This document shows, one piece after another, positions 43,771 through 54,827 of a stretch of 64,000 bases of DNA (its first letter is position 1; every line of letters begins with the position of its first letter). This DNA comes from Rhodosorus marinus (Eukaryota > Rhodophyta > Stylonematophyceae > Stylonematales > Stylonemataceae): contig JAMWBK010000005.1 of NCBI GenBank assembly GCA_029953675.1, positions 2,127,001 through 2,191,000 on the forward strand. Direction: 5' to 3'. The notes beneath the pieces were generated by a model. It saw only the letters and a program-made list of their open reading frames with translations, was not told the DNA's origin and made no database searches. The translations under genes were made by a program, and so were the position numbers.

Positions 43771-46700
43771 ATGTCGGTTTTTAGTCAGCGGGAGAAACAG
43801 GTAGAGGAGTTACACCAAGCGGTCGTGCAAGTTGAGGCGAGCGTGAAGGTTCAAGATGGAGAAACTTCGAAGAAAAGGGTAGATGAGATACATGAGGGTA
43901 CTGAAAAGCTAAAAATGGCCGTTACCGGATACCTGAAGAAAGTTGCTGTGGGGAAAAGTGACCCGAACAAGAAGATCTACGGATCGGTAATGGAGGACAG
44001 GATCGAGAAAATGGACAAGTCACTAAAAGACTTGGATGAAAAGCTTCTGACCGTCAAAGAGGATTTGCAGGTTGTTCTTGAGCGAGAGGCAGTGGAGAAG
44101 GCGAAGCTTGAGAAGGAGGAGAACGAACGAAGGATCAGGCGGGAGGACGAAGAGAAAAAGAGGCGGGAGCAGGAGGAACTCGCTGAACAGAAGAGGAAGG
44201 CCGAAGAGGAGGAAAGGGTCCGCATAGAGTCTGAGAAGAAGCAGCTTGCCTTAGGTGAGCTGAAGTGCGAATGATTCTGACCTGCACTGAGCTTACTGGT
44301 ACAAGACGCTTACCCGATTACTGAACATTTCCTCTGCTTTTTCCTTCCCTGGTACTACTTGGGCTTTTACCAACAGAAGCAAAACAGAAAGCTAAGAAGG
44401 AGAAGGAGAAGAGAAAGCTGGAGGAGTGTGCGAAGGACACGCTGGAAGCGGACAAAGGAAAACCCGAAGGAAATTCTGTACAATCCATGATCAAGCTTAA
44501 AATTTCCGGCTATGCAGGAGAAGCCGTTCTCAGCGCTGACTATGGGCCAGTACCCACCACGTGTAACGTGCTCTCGGTAAAGGAGGCGATCCTAAATAGT
44601 GGAGTCCCGTTGTGGGGCCCGGTTGAAACCCAGAGGCTGATCTACAAGGGCCATTTCCTGGAAAACGATCGATCGCTGGAGTCCTATGGCTTGTCTGGTG
44701 AGGATACACTCTATTTCGTGGTATGTCAAAAAATTTGGATCACCGCTTAGCCCGGCACCGAGAGCTGGTTCCATGGGACTGGAAGGCCGAGGTGCCCTAA
44801 CATTGCTGTTCTCCTCCTATGAGATAGAAACTTCCCGACGGTTACGTTGCGTCTGAATCTAAAACCGCCCCGAAACCGATGGAGGATGTTGTGCAAGGAT
44901 CCGAGGAAGTTGTCTCTACGAAAGCGCCCGAGGTTTGATCGCCCGCCCTGCCCAGGTGTTCGCGGTCAATCGGCAGGCACCTGCTAGACTGTGTGCGTCT
45001 TAAAAAAAAAAGAGCTAACGTCGCTTTATTTCTGTTACAGGGAATGATTCGCGTCTCACTCAAGAACCGATCATCAACGGTTTCGTATTCCGTGGAGCCA
45101 AGTTGGACTGTGGCAAAAGTGAAGGAGCTTGTACACGAAAAAGAGGGCTCGAATCCAGATGATTTGTCCTTGGTTTTCCAAGGAAGAGTTCTCAAGAATG
45201 GGGACGTGCTAGAGTCGTCCGGTATCAAAGACGAAAGTGTGATTTATTCCATGGACAAGAAGCGTAAGTCTCTTGCTACACACATCTACCAGATGGCTAT
45301 CCGAGAAGTGATTGGGGAAAATTAACGGGGTTTAACTGGGAGTTTGCTTCTCACGAAAGGGACCTCGGAGACAGCAAACGCGTCCGCAGTACCAATGGAC
45401 ACTGACACCACTAGCAAGAGCACTGCGCCGATCTCGAGTTCAGGTGCTGTGCAAAGCGCTCCAGCGAGTAGTGCGCCTGCTGCGCCGTCAATACGGAGAG
45501 TCCCTCCACCAAGCGGGACCATTCATGAGGTCACAAGTGGCCGCGAAGAATTTGACGAAATCTTGAAGGATTGCGGCCCAACGAGACTTTGCCTCGTTGA
45601 CTTCAACGCTTCCTGGTGTGGTCCGTGCAGAGCAATAGGTAACCAGATGAACAATTTAGGATTTGGAGTGTACTGGAGGTTGATCATTGAGTACTAATCG
45701 CTCCGGCCTTGCTCATGACTATTATCTAGCCCCTAAGCTGCAAAGACTAGCTCAGGAGAACCCGGATATTTCGTTCGTCGGCATTGACTCTGAGGCGTCA
45801 GCTCAAAACATGTCTTTGTTCAGGGACCTTCAAATCACTTCAATGCCAACCTTTTGGTTTTATGTAAACGGGCGACAGATTATGTCCGTTGTCGGTGCTC
45901 GCGAGGCATCACTTGTGCAGGGTGAGTACAAAACGCGTGATCCTTGCTTAGTATTGAAGAGCTCCTGTCGTTTTCACCGGTTTTAGTTGCTTAGGAGTTC
46001 TTTTCACGATTTCACAGGAATTCAACAATACAGGCAGGCCAGTGGTGTTCCGGCTCCTCCTGCTGCTTCTTCTGCTTCTTCTGCTTCTTCCGCTCCTCCT
46101 AGCATGACCGTAACCGTGATGGCGTCACTGCAGAAGCTCAAATCATCATGCTCGGAGGCTGACTTTATCACGGCCGTGAGGACAATTTCGACTTACCTCT
46201 CAAAGATTGTCACGAACCAGGAGAATGAAAAGTAAGCGCCAACTAGTACAGCCCTGTTGTTTCTCATTGCTCAGTGTTCATTGCTTTTGGGGATTGTACA
46301 ACACAAGGTTTCGAAAGATTCGAATTAAGAATCCTGCCTTCGAGGCACGGGTCAACCGACATCCGGGAGGAATAGACTGCCTTCTTGCCTTCGGATTTAA
46401 AAGAGAAACTGCTGACGGCGAGGAGTACCTGATTATGAGCGAGGCAGACGCGAAGAGGGGCGAATTGAGGCAAGTTAATGGAGACCTGCAGGCCGCGTTT
46501 CAGCCAGGTAAGACTATCTGGACCCCCTGGGAGAGCATTAGAAGGCAGTTTTTTCTCCTTTCGTGGATGGATGGATGGATACTCTTAGGCTGGTTGATGA
46601 GCTAACCTGGAATTTATGATTATCCTCAGTTCTGTCAACTAGCGCAGGTGCGAATTCGAGCACAACAGGCTCTGTCCTCGTCCCTTCGCAGGAAGCCCCA

Positions 46701-46829
46701 GCGGCAAGTGAAAACAACCAAAGCAACTCCGAGGAAGATGCGCAGAGGCTGCTTGAAGAAGCGATCAGGCTTTCCCTTCAGGAAGACGAGGAGAGAGAAA
46801 ATACCAGGGACGGAGGGGGCTCATCATAG
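43771..46829 (+). CDS. Coiled coil / ubiquitin-like x2 / thioredoxin / PUB / UIM fusion protein
   Basis: Nine exons (43771-44254, 44377-44720, 44828-44932, 45041-45263, 45360-45638, 45730-45921, 46018-46231, 46308-46507, 46630-46829) keep one frame and encode 746 residues; introns are 76-122 bp. Residues ~1-190 are charged helix and coiled coil. Ubiquitin-like domain 1 is at ~199-276 (MIKLKISGYAG, QRLIYKGHFLENDRSLESYG). Ubiquitin-like domain 2 is at ~313-382 (MIRVSLKNRSS, LSLVFQGRVLKNGDVLES). Neither ends in a conjugation GG. The thioredoxin domain is at ~425-545 with a full WCGPC active site (471-475) and the cis-Pro in SMPTFWFYVNG. The PUB domain is at ~572-665 (ENEKFRKIRIKNPAFEARV, LLAFGF), a fold that binds p97/CDC48 tails. 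The C-terminal UIM is RLLEEAIRLSLQEDE. By inference it is a p97-linked ubiquitin adaptor with redox activity. I know of no described protein with this order. Confidence 0.87.
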
Positions 46830-47933
46830 GAAGAGATTGAGGAACATGGACTGCTACCTTGGAACTTAGCTCCTATGCAAATGGGCTCCCGTGCTAAAAT
46901 ATTACCTGGAACTTTGTTCTGATGTCATCGGCTCCATGTTATAAAAAGCGGTCATGTACAAGTGTTTTGGACTCCAACTTGCAATCCTCCATAGTCGATG
47001 ACAGACGGGTGAGGCGCTCCTCCTCACCATGAGGAGTAGCCTGGGAGACGACAGGAACCCGAGGCAACAGGGCAGCCTGGATACCTTGCTTTGTCAGTTG
47101 AGAATGAACCCAATGTACGAATCCTGCAAGATTGCTCGTTCTCCATAGCGACAACGTCGCCGAGCCCTTACGGACTATGCGATATTCTGAGATCAGCGGT
47201 TCTTTGACCTCTGGAACTCCTTCTTCCCAGGAGAAACAGAATAATCATGGCTGTACACAGGTCCAGAAAAGTTTTCATTGTCGAGGCTACCATGCTAGCA
47301 ACAACCCCGCCCCCTCCCCCCACCCATCGCCTACCTATGGCGGAGTTTTTGACAGAATAGCTTTGTGTATATTATTTATTAGTTATTTCTAGATGTAATA
47401 TCAGTTTCTTTAAAGCGAATTGAACGGAATATTTTTGTTTATTTGTAATATTTAGATGAAGCCATACAATACGGTTAAAATATTATTCTATTTCATACAT
47501 TAAAATTCGAATATTTTAAACGTATTTTTGAGTTCGATTTTTGCTTACGATTTGATCGCCAAATGCTATGTTGTTGTAGAATGCGAAAGGGATGAAAGGA
47601 CAGAAACGGTCGGGAAAAAATAGATCCAGCCGATGCGCCTTCACGATTTTCCCACATAGCAAGCCTTTGCCTTCAACGGGTATACTTCTCGAAATCCTGC
47701 AACCACAACAGAAATTCGGAAATGAGGACGAGCGCACTGGACTTGGTCTTTCCTATAGTTCTCGATCGACTTGACTCTCGATGGACAAACTATGGACCAA
47801 TGACGTACTAATGGGTTTGCATCGACACTCTCATTTCATGCTCCTTCCTCCTCCGGTTTCAGGTTTTGGTCGTCGAGGGTATCGACGTTGGCGGAAGTGA
47901 TGGAATTTGAAATGTCCTGATCTTTGGTTTGGG
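46830..47933. other. Intergenic
   Basis: AT-rich at 47370-47530. No gene recognised. An upstream ATG at 47900 opens only a six-codon frame before the MITOK-like start. Confidence 0.45.
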
Positions 47934-48728
47934 ATGTTGAAGAGGGTTGCTGCGAGGGTTGCTGAAGTGTATCGTGACGCGACTGGACTGCATCTGGTAG
48001 AGCTGAGTCACAATGAAGTTGCAGCGGCTAGGAAGCGACTTGGTGTTGCAAGAATTCGGTCGTCTGAGGTGAGGGCAAAGGTGGCAGATGCTCGATCTGA
48101 AGTTCAGGTAGTCCGATCCCAGGCGGAATCGATCGATCGGATTGATCCGAGGTTTCCCGCGCTTATTCAGAAGGAGCACGAGGCCCTTAAATTAGCGGCA
48201 GATGTTGAGCGCCAGGCCTCGGAGTGCGAGGAGCTGGAGAAGATCGAGTTCGAAAGGCTCTCTAGCGCGCTCGAACTCTCACACGCTCAGGAACGGGACT
48301 ACGCAGAGAGGACCAAATGGTACTCCGTTATTTCATCTGCCGCAGGTGCCGTCCTTGGTTTGCTCGGTTCCTCTCTTGTCGCGAGGTCCAGAAATCAAAG
48401 TGTGGAAAAGCTGGCCGACTCTCAAAGCCAGAAACTAATCAGCATCCTTGACCCCTCTTTACGTCGTCTGGAGAATGACATCCGTTCCCTCACGCAACGG
48501 GGAAGCCAGAATGAAGACGAACACGGATCCGAAGACGGGGAAGATGAACATACCCCTGAGCTCGGCGTTGAAACCTCGCCGCCAGAGTCTCCGTCGCAGG
48601 ATCCTGATCTCACCATCGCTCTTGAGGAGCTGGAACACAGAGTGAGAGAACTTCAGTTCATCATAGGAGGTACTACAGCTCTACTGATGTCCATCACGAT
48701 CATCTTGTCCGTCAATGGAAGTCGTTAG
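47934..48728 (+). CDS. CCDC51/MITOK-like mitochondrial inner-membrane protein
   Basis: Intronless, 264 residues from the ATG at 47934; the frame is open further up only from non-ATG codons. The N-terminus MLKRVAARVAEVYRDA is an amphipathic mitochondrial-type presequence. Residues ~25-125 are coiled coil. AERTKWYSVISSAAG, followed by AVLGLLGSSLVARSR, is the hallmark segment of human CCDC51 and gives the first membrane helix at ~130-150. A second helix is at ~240-260 (FIIGGTTALLMSITIILSV). Between them lie a helical stretch and an acidic Glu/Asp-rich loop (~185-220). CCDC51 is reported as the pore subunit (MITOK) of the mitochondrial ATP-sensitive potassium channel; that function is transferred here only by family resemblance. 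Confidence 0.78.
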   Translation: MLKRVAARVAEVYRDATGLHLVELSHNEVAAARKRLGVARIRSSEVRAKVADARSEVQVVRSQAESIDRIDPRFPALIQKEHEALKLAADVERQASECEELEKIEFERLSSALELSHAQERDYAERTKWYSVISSAAGAVLGLLGSSLVARSRNQSVEKLADSQSQKLISILDPSLRRLENDIRSLTQRGSQNEDEHGSEDGEDEHTPELGVETSPPESPSQDPDLTIALEELEHRVRELQFIIGGTTALLMSITIILSVNGSR

Positions 48729-49229
48729 CATTCGCTTCTTCGCAAGCGTTTGGTGATGCGGAAACTAAGCAAACTTGGGCTTCTGGGTCCCCCCTGTGCA
48801 CCCAGAAGCTTTATGAATAGACTTGTCACTTTTGTGAGAGAAGTTTTTCTTCGTTTGTGTTTAATTTACAAAACTCCTCTTTGCTTCTCCTGCTCTTCGT
48901 GCTCCTCTTTGAACAAGTTTTGTGGAGGATGGAATGCAAGGGAAGATCAGCTCCTTACGTGAAAAAAAAATTAATACAAAAAACTCTTTCTATGACCTTC
49001 CAGTCTTTCAGCTTTGCTGAACACAACTCAGCCCATAGCAATCGAAAAAGCCTCTTCTTCGTCAACAAGTCAAAAGTGCCCTTTGCTTCTCGGTTGTTCA
49101 CGCGCTCCAAAAGCAAGTGCGGTTTGGCTTCAACTAGTTCACAACCGGATGGTGTCCTTCCGCTTTATATGTTGAAAACTTATCTCAAAGTCTTCTTTCA
49201 GGGTTCCTCGTCCCGGTTGAGGAGGGAGA
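48729..49229. other. Intergenic between convergent MITOK-like and MYB genes
   Basis: 3' flanks. A 155-codon frame at 48857-49324 is Ser/Leu-rich, runs into the MYB gene antisense and has no motif, so it was not called. Confidence 0.5.
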
Positions 49230-50177
49230 TCAACACTTTTGCGGAAGCCCCACGGTTGTTTTCTCTTCCTTCATCGGCCGCTTCGTTGGAGGGGCGATGG
49301 TATCTTGTCGGTTCTTCGAGTTAGCTTCAGGGTCATCGTCTTTTCGTTTTATACCCTTTTGCCTCACAAACGTTGAGTACTCGCTAATCTGGCGGCGAAT
49401 AGTTGTGTTAAATCGATTCTTCACGGAGTTATCCGTTCGACCTTTCAGTCGCTTAGCAATCTCGGACCACTTATTTCCGATCTCGTGGTGTGCCTCCATA
49501 ATTATCTGGTCCTCTTCCAGCGTCCATTGCCTCTTTGAGAGGTCCGGGTTGAGATGGTTTAGCCATCTTTCTCTAGATTGCTTTCCAGTCCGACCGTTGA
49601 TGAAGCTCGCAATTGCGGTCCATCGCCTTGGACCAAACTTCTTCACAAGTTCACACAAAAGCTTGTCTTCTTCCGCCCTCCAGGGTCCCTTCACTCTGGT
49701 CTCCGTGGGGCTCAAAGGAGCAAAACTCTCAGACTCGTTCGAGTGAGCCTCCTCTACTGCCTGGCACAACAGGTTCAAGCCTGGGTTTACTGGGCGCACT
49801 AGATTCGGCGCAGAAAAGTCGGAATGGCCACTACTGCAGAGACTCAGCACTGGTGAACCCTTGCTGCCCATTGTCGTCGGTAAGGGTTGTACTCGCTGCA
49901 TGACCGGAGACTGCTCAGGGCCGCCGTTGCCGCGATGTCGCGCTTGTTGCACTTGCTGGAAAGGCACGTGGTAGTAGCCATTCTGCGGACTCTCCCGGAC
50001 AACTTGGCGGGGACACGAAACGCATGGGTAAGAGGACATCACTGGACTCATCATTGGGAGCTCATGCCTAGCATGCGGCAGGTGATTTGCAGGCGGAAGT
50101 ATGGTTGTCGCAGGGCCCCGCCGAAGAGGGAAACCCGGGCTGAACTCCGAGCGAGCCCAGTTCTCCTCTACATACAT
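49230..50177 (-). CDS. R2R3-type MYB transcription factor
   Basis: Intronless, 315 residues from the first in-frame ATG at 50177. The N-terminal ~155 residues are low-complexity (Pro, Gln, Ser). R2 (~162-207) has KGPWRAEEDKLLCELVKKFG, then RRWTAIASFINGR and RERWLNHL. R3 (~213-260) has WTLEEDQIIMEAHHEIGNKW, then EIAKRLKGRTDNSVKNRF. The regularly spaced tryptophans are present, with Ile for the first Trp-equivalent positions only as usual in R3. The basic tail (KGIKRK, PPTKRP) may be a nuclear signal. It most resembles c-MYB-like two-repeat proteins of algae and plants; targets unknown. Confidence 0.93.
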   Translation of the reverse strand: MYVEENWARSEFSPGFPLRRGPATTILPPANHLPHARHELPMMSPVMSSYPCVSCPRQVVRESPQNGYYHVPFQQVQQARHRGNGGPEQSPVMQRVQPLPTTMGSKGSPVLSLCSSGHSDFSAPNLVRPVNPGLNLLCQAVEEAHSNESESFAPLSPTETRVKGPWRAEEDKLLCELVKKFGPRRWTAIASFINGRTGKQSRERWLNHLNPDLSKRQWTLEEDQIIMEAHHEIGNKWSEIAKRLKGRTDNSVKNRFNTTIRRQISEYSTFVRQKGIKRKDDDPEANSKNRQDTIAPPTKRPMKEEKTTVGLPQKC

Positions 50178-50480
50178 CTCTCCACCCTTCTCTTTCACCC
50201 GTACCTGCAAATCGCAAAACAACCGCGTAGCCTCTACCTCAACCAAGTCCTGCGCAAACTAAACGGGACTCAACCTCAATACATACAACGGCCCCAGGAA
50301 AACAAATCCCGTTCTTCCACTTTCGGATCTGATCCAACACAAAGCCCAGCAAAGCACAAACTTGCCCAAATCCAGTCCCTACCTTACCCAACCATCCACA
50401 ACCGCCAACACATACACCTCAAATTCCCTCAACCAGTTTTCGTCCAAACCAGCCCTTCGCTACGCAGTACACAAAGCGGA

Positions 50481-50500
50481 ATATATATATAGAGAGAGAG
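50481..50500. repeat. Compound (AT)5(AG)5 microsatellite
   Basis: Ten bases of AT repeat followed directly by ten of AG repeat, ~300 bp upstream of the MYB start codon. Confidence 0.9.
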
Positions 50501-50560
50501 TTCTTGATCACGACGTCCAGTCAACCGCCCTCAAGCAGCACCAAAGTACACCGTTGCGCA

Positions 50561-50593
50561 TTGTGTGTGTTTGTGTGTGTTTGTGTGTGTGTG
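50561..50593. repeat. Three copies of a 10-bp TTGTGTGTGT unit
   Basis: Perfect TTGTGTGTGT repeated three times plus GTG, followed by T-rich runs to ~50640. It lies in the MYB upstream region. Confidence 0.9.
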
Positions 50594-53500
50594 CCCTCCC
50601 ATGTTGTTTTTTTTCTTGTTTGTTTGTTGTTGTTTTTTTTTAAACCACAACGACCACCTTGTCCAATTCCATTCTTCCACTTCCGATGGAACGAAAAACG
50701 CTTCGATTCATCCCAACCCCTGAGGACAAAGTTTCAAATTCATCTAACACCACTGGATCTTTCTTTGCAACTAGTCGTACCTCAATAAATATTTCTTAAT
50801 ATAAATATATTGCGTATCCCTACCCCTCGTAGGGGAACTAAGGGCGAGCTGTTCGTGGAAATCTACCCTACCCTCCTCTTTATGTCTTAAGATTTGATTG
50901 CTTCTTTGCAGAAACGGGCTTTGCTCCTCGAGCGGAAGATACTCCTTTTTTTAAAAAAGGTAAGCTTGTGCTTCCTGGATCAGTATGTGATTGGTCATAC
51001 ACAAATCTTTTTCTTTCGAAAAGCAGAATTGGAGATAGAGCGAGTCCAATTCAAATGGCACCCCTAGCTTTTGGCAGCAAGGAAGATCCATTCTAAGGGG
51101 GGTTTAGTTTTGTATAAGTATTGAATCCAAAATAATACAAAATAAATAGTGTTCATTACATTGAATCTAATAATCTTGCTGAACCCCTACACAAATGTGT
51201 CAGGCAGGGGTCAGTCAAGGATATTCACGGGGGGTATCTGATTGCATAGCACCCGGGGTTTCCACTCGAGGTTCAAAAAAAGAAAGCATATCTTATATCT
51301 CGACAACCAATTAAGCCTACCCACCTTCATTCGCGCGAAACTATTGATTGACACAATAACCAATCATCACGCGTTTTTTGTTACCGGAAGAATTTTGGTC
51401 CAATTATTAGACATAGTTGTAACGAGGTACGCTAACGGGTTTATCTGGGAGTATCTCATACGATCTCCCATAGGAGCGTCTGGAGGATCCGGATTCCCAT
51501 TGGTGAGAAAGATGGCTGGAAACATCAACCCGCCCAGTTTTAATGCTTATCAGCAGATAGAAAAAAGTTGTCAGCACGGCAGCCACCGTTAGTCATCTCC
51601 AATAGGAAACCCCCCAAAAAAGAAGCTGAGCTAGAATCCCAAATATATTCCTCTAACACGACTTGATCTATATTTGTCTTGTTTCTCCTCAAAAAGAGAC
51701 TTTATCCTTCAATAATCAGCTATTATCCTAAAATTCATGGTCATCGGCTTATTTGTACGCGGTTCGTGGATCCTGAGAACACGAAATCCCCACCCTGTCC
51801 TGTTTTTTTTAGCTTTTTGCGGGTTTCGATACCCCCCCCCGCCCAAGACAATTGAGTTGGCTGGAATTCTCCATCTTCAAGATACTTTTGCTCAAAAACA
51901 TTCACATTTCTAGACTTGGCCGATGTCAACGCATGCCGCGAACTAGCATGGAGGCCTTCCATTCGAAGAACCCCGAAAACGTCTAGTTTCCAGGCAGCCT
52001 TTGCAAGAGGCACTTTTGGACAAATGAGGAACAACAGCCATTATTGATCGTCTAGGGTCTCAACGCCTTACTAAGCCATTCTCCACAACAACGACGGAGA
52101 AAGTGAAGGGGGGGGGGAGGCAACTTCGACACCAAGACCAAAATGGCCCGTGCAACTGTTTTTGGTAAGCACGGAACTGTTTGGTCGCTAATGACGGAGG
52201 GGCCAGTGGAAACGCATTGTCTATGATCCTCCAGTCCGCGCTAGAGGTATTTCGTCTTTGATTAATAATTTTCTCACCGGACAATATCGCAATTGTGATT
52301 GGCGTGTTTGTCACGGAGAATTTGCGTCTATAAGATTAAATATGAAAGTTTCTACAATGATCTGCCCCCAATCCCAATCCAGAAGAGTAAAAGGCCTATC
52401 TCTTCCAGCAGATTTCCTTGTCGCTGATACTAGGCTAAAAAGAATATGGAGCTGCATTTTCGATTCGCGGTGTACAGCTAGCAAGAGAGCCTCAAGAAAT
52501 CTGCCTTCCGACTCGAACCGACTATAGTAAGAAAAAAGAAAGAGTCCGTTTGCAACTTTGTTTTGAAAACTAGTTGGGCGCGGCTGGTGGGCGCTCACTG
52601 GAGATGTTTTCGTCGTATTGTATTGTTTCCCTATCTTTCCTTGTTTTTGCTTTCGTGCAAATCGTTTCTCGGTGCAGTTGGGCTACTACCATAGACGCCC
52701 TGATAAAAGGATTGGGGAATGGATTAATGGCTTCCTGGACGACCTTGTAATTGTATGGGAGGAATTTTGATGCGGTGGAACCGATCAAAACTCCTAGTGG
52801 CTTTGATTTTGCCACCATCCAGCTAGTCTTTTTGATATCTTCGTTCAGCAGCTGATCGACAAAGTACCCTCTTACTGCAAGCTTTCAAAGGTGTGCAAAA
52901 AAAGGAAGCTCTCCTTATCATGAGCGCGCCTAGAGCGCTATCTTCAGTGTCGAGTCGCCCAGCGATGGAGTGCAAGATGCCATTTCTGATCTCCAGCGCA
53001 TCGATATCGGTGGCATCCGAGTCAGTCTTTGTACTAGCTGTCCCATTGCAGGGATATTGTCTAACACCCCCATGTCATCTGTGCTGATGGGCCAGAGATC
53101 GGGCTTCCTCGATGCGAGAGCGATCACTTAGGCAATAGCTCAGGGAATACAAAACACAAACTTCCAGCACCCGGTGTTTGCTGTTTGCACAAGCCATTGC
53201 CACTTGGCACTATGGAGTTTGGGCTGTAGCAGAGGATGCTGAGAGGAGCCATCTTAGTTCCTACCTCCTTGGATTCCTGAAAAAACCCGATTAATTGCAT
53301 GAGGCGTAGCTCCAAGTTAAGTTGGATTTTGACAGGGAGAACCGAAGCAGTGCGGTGAGTAAAGGTATGACCGGACCTAGTTCCCGTCGGAAACGATTGA
53401 AATAAACAATTTTACTCGGAAGAGACTCCAGAGTGTGACCAGGGCCAAAGCCTCAGATATACCTCTTCCAAGTCATGCTTGAATTCTTTCAAAGTAGCCA

Positions 53501-53852
53501 GGCTTTGATTTGAGTCCTGCTCAATCCCGACAGATCAAGTGCAGCCGCACACTTCCCGCAATGACTTTGATCTAAGGTCAGGTCACAAGTACCTGGCTGT
53601 CACAATCACCAGAATGCAGGGGATCCATCCGTCCCACCAATACACTAAATGGGCGCACTCCAGAGACCGGAATGTTGGCGTTGGGATCATTTCAACCCTT
53701 GGCGACGTCAAAGCAGGAGAGCTCTACCCCGAACCTTCCTGAACTTCGAACTAGCTTCGTACTCTAGGTCTGAGCCTGTGAAGTTCTTTTCCAGCTGCGA
53801 AAAAGTCTCGTTTCTTAACCAGACCTCTTCAAGCCTTCTACGACCAACAATC

Positions 53853-53861
53853 AAAAAAAAA
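53853..53861 (-). terminator. RNA polymerase III terminator of tRNA-Ser
   Basis: Run of nine T on the minus strand, beginning 10 bases after the tRNA 3' end. Confidence 0.85.
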
Positions 53862-53871
53862 GAAGCAACGC

Positions 53872-53953
53872 CGTTGTCGGCAGGATTCGAACCTGCGCGG
53901 GCATAGCCCAACAGATTTCGAGTCTGTCGCCTTAACCACTCGGCCACGACAAC
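53872..53953 (-). tRNA. tRNA-Ser (anticodon CGA)
   Basis: 82 nt, intronless, CCA not encoded. Acceptor arm GTTGTCG pairs perfectly with CGACAAC and is followed by discriminator G. The D-arm starts TGGCCGAGTGG. The anticodon stem ACAGA/TCTGT holds loop CTCGAAA, anticodon CGA at 53920-53918. The long variable arm GGGC-TAT-GCCC is typical of class II serine tRNA. The T-arm is GCAGG-TTCGAAT-CCTGC. The internal promoter boxes A and B coincide with the D- and T-arms. Confidence 0.97.
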
Positions 53954-54827
53954 CGCCCCAGTAACAATGAAATTTAATGCTATTAGTCTTAAATATGCTA
54001 GGTATCTTGTCTGGCCCTCTGGATTGTTGTTTCACTACTCCGGAACAATTTAAAGAGCAACTGACTGCGACAAATTCGTTGCTAACCTACAACATAAATG
54101 CCTAGGAAACAAGCCATGCAGAAGATGGACGGGCTGAAGCCCGGGGAGAAGCACTTTCGGGCGGAACTTGTCTCCATTGCTCCTCGACCCTCGGGCTTGG
54201 TCGTACCTGTGGATAGAGGATCTAAGCTCAACAGCGTCTGAGAAATAAGCATTTGGGGACGCCCAGTTTAGCCGTCCAAGTATTCCACGTCCGGGCGAAG
54301 AGGTCAGCATCAGCAGAAACCAGTCTCGCCGAAGCTTGAATCTTCATTGCACGTCAGCGCCAGTGGCGACTGCTCGATTTCTCTCGCAGAACCAGTTTCA
54401 CAGCAAAGTCCACGACAGAAAGTACAACTCATCAACGCGTCTTTTCAAGAAGCATCTGCTCTTCATAAATCCTACCCGAAAATCAACCCCTCGGCCAAAC
54501 TCGCATCGCCCACGTCGGGATCGCCGTCGACAGAACAAAATCAAGTACGTGGGTTTCTAAATTTGTGTATATATCGTCTATATTATATTCATAATATTCA
54601 ATAAGATCAATATATTCATAATGTAGAATTTCATATTCCTTAGTTTCATAAATTAGGAAATCGGATGTATTCCAGGACGTTGGTGAAGAAGACGTCAAGG
54701 ACAGAGTCGGAGTCTAGGGAAAGGCGTGGAGGAGTGCGGATAAGGATCTAGCATATTCTAAAGATAAGAAATTAACTAGGAACTTTGTTTTTGCCTTGGA
54801 AAGGAAAGAGGAAAAGGAAAAGGAAGG
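53954..54827. other. Intergenic upstream of TCTP
   Basis: Presumed TCTP promoter and leader; AT-rich around 54560-54640. No gene recognised. Confidence 0.45.

Larger units (their letters stand above)
50178..53871. other. Long intergenic region between MYB and tRNA-Ser
   Basis: About 3.7 kb without a supportable gene. It holds microsatellites near 50.5 kb and AT-rich sequence at 50780-51170 and 51600-51740. A 116-codon frame at 51242-51592 lacks an ATG start and was not called. Homopolymer C runs occur at 51829-51840, and a G run near 52111. Confidence 0.45.

Noticed and set aside
43771-46829. Splitting the fusion into two or three genes (coiled coil-UBL, Trx, PUB)
   Set aside because: All eight junctions keep phase, introns are short, and no stop, long spacer or new ATG with context separates the domains. 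Transcript data would settle it.
48857-49324. Plus-strand 155-codon frame between MITOK-like and MYB genes
   Set aside because: Begins at a non-ATG codon, is low-complexity and runs antisense into the MYB 3' end.
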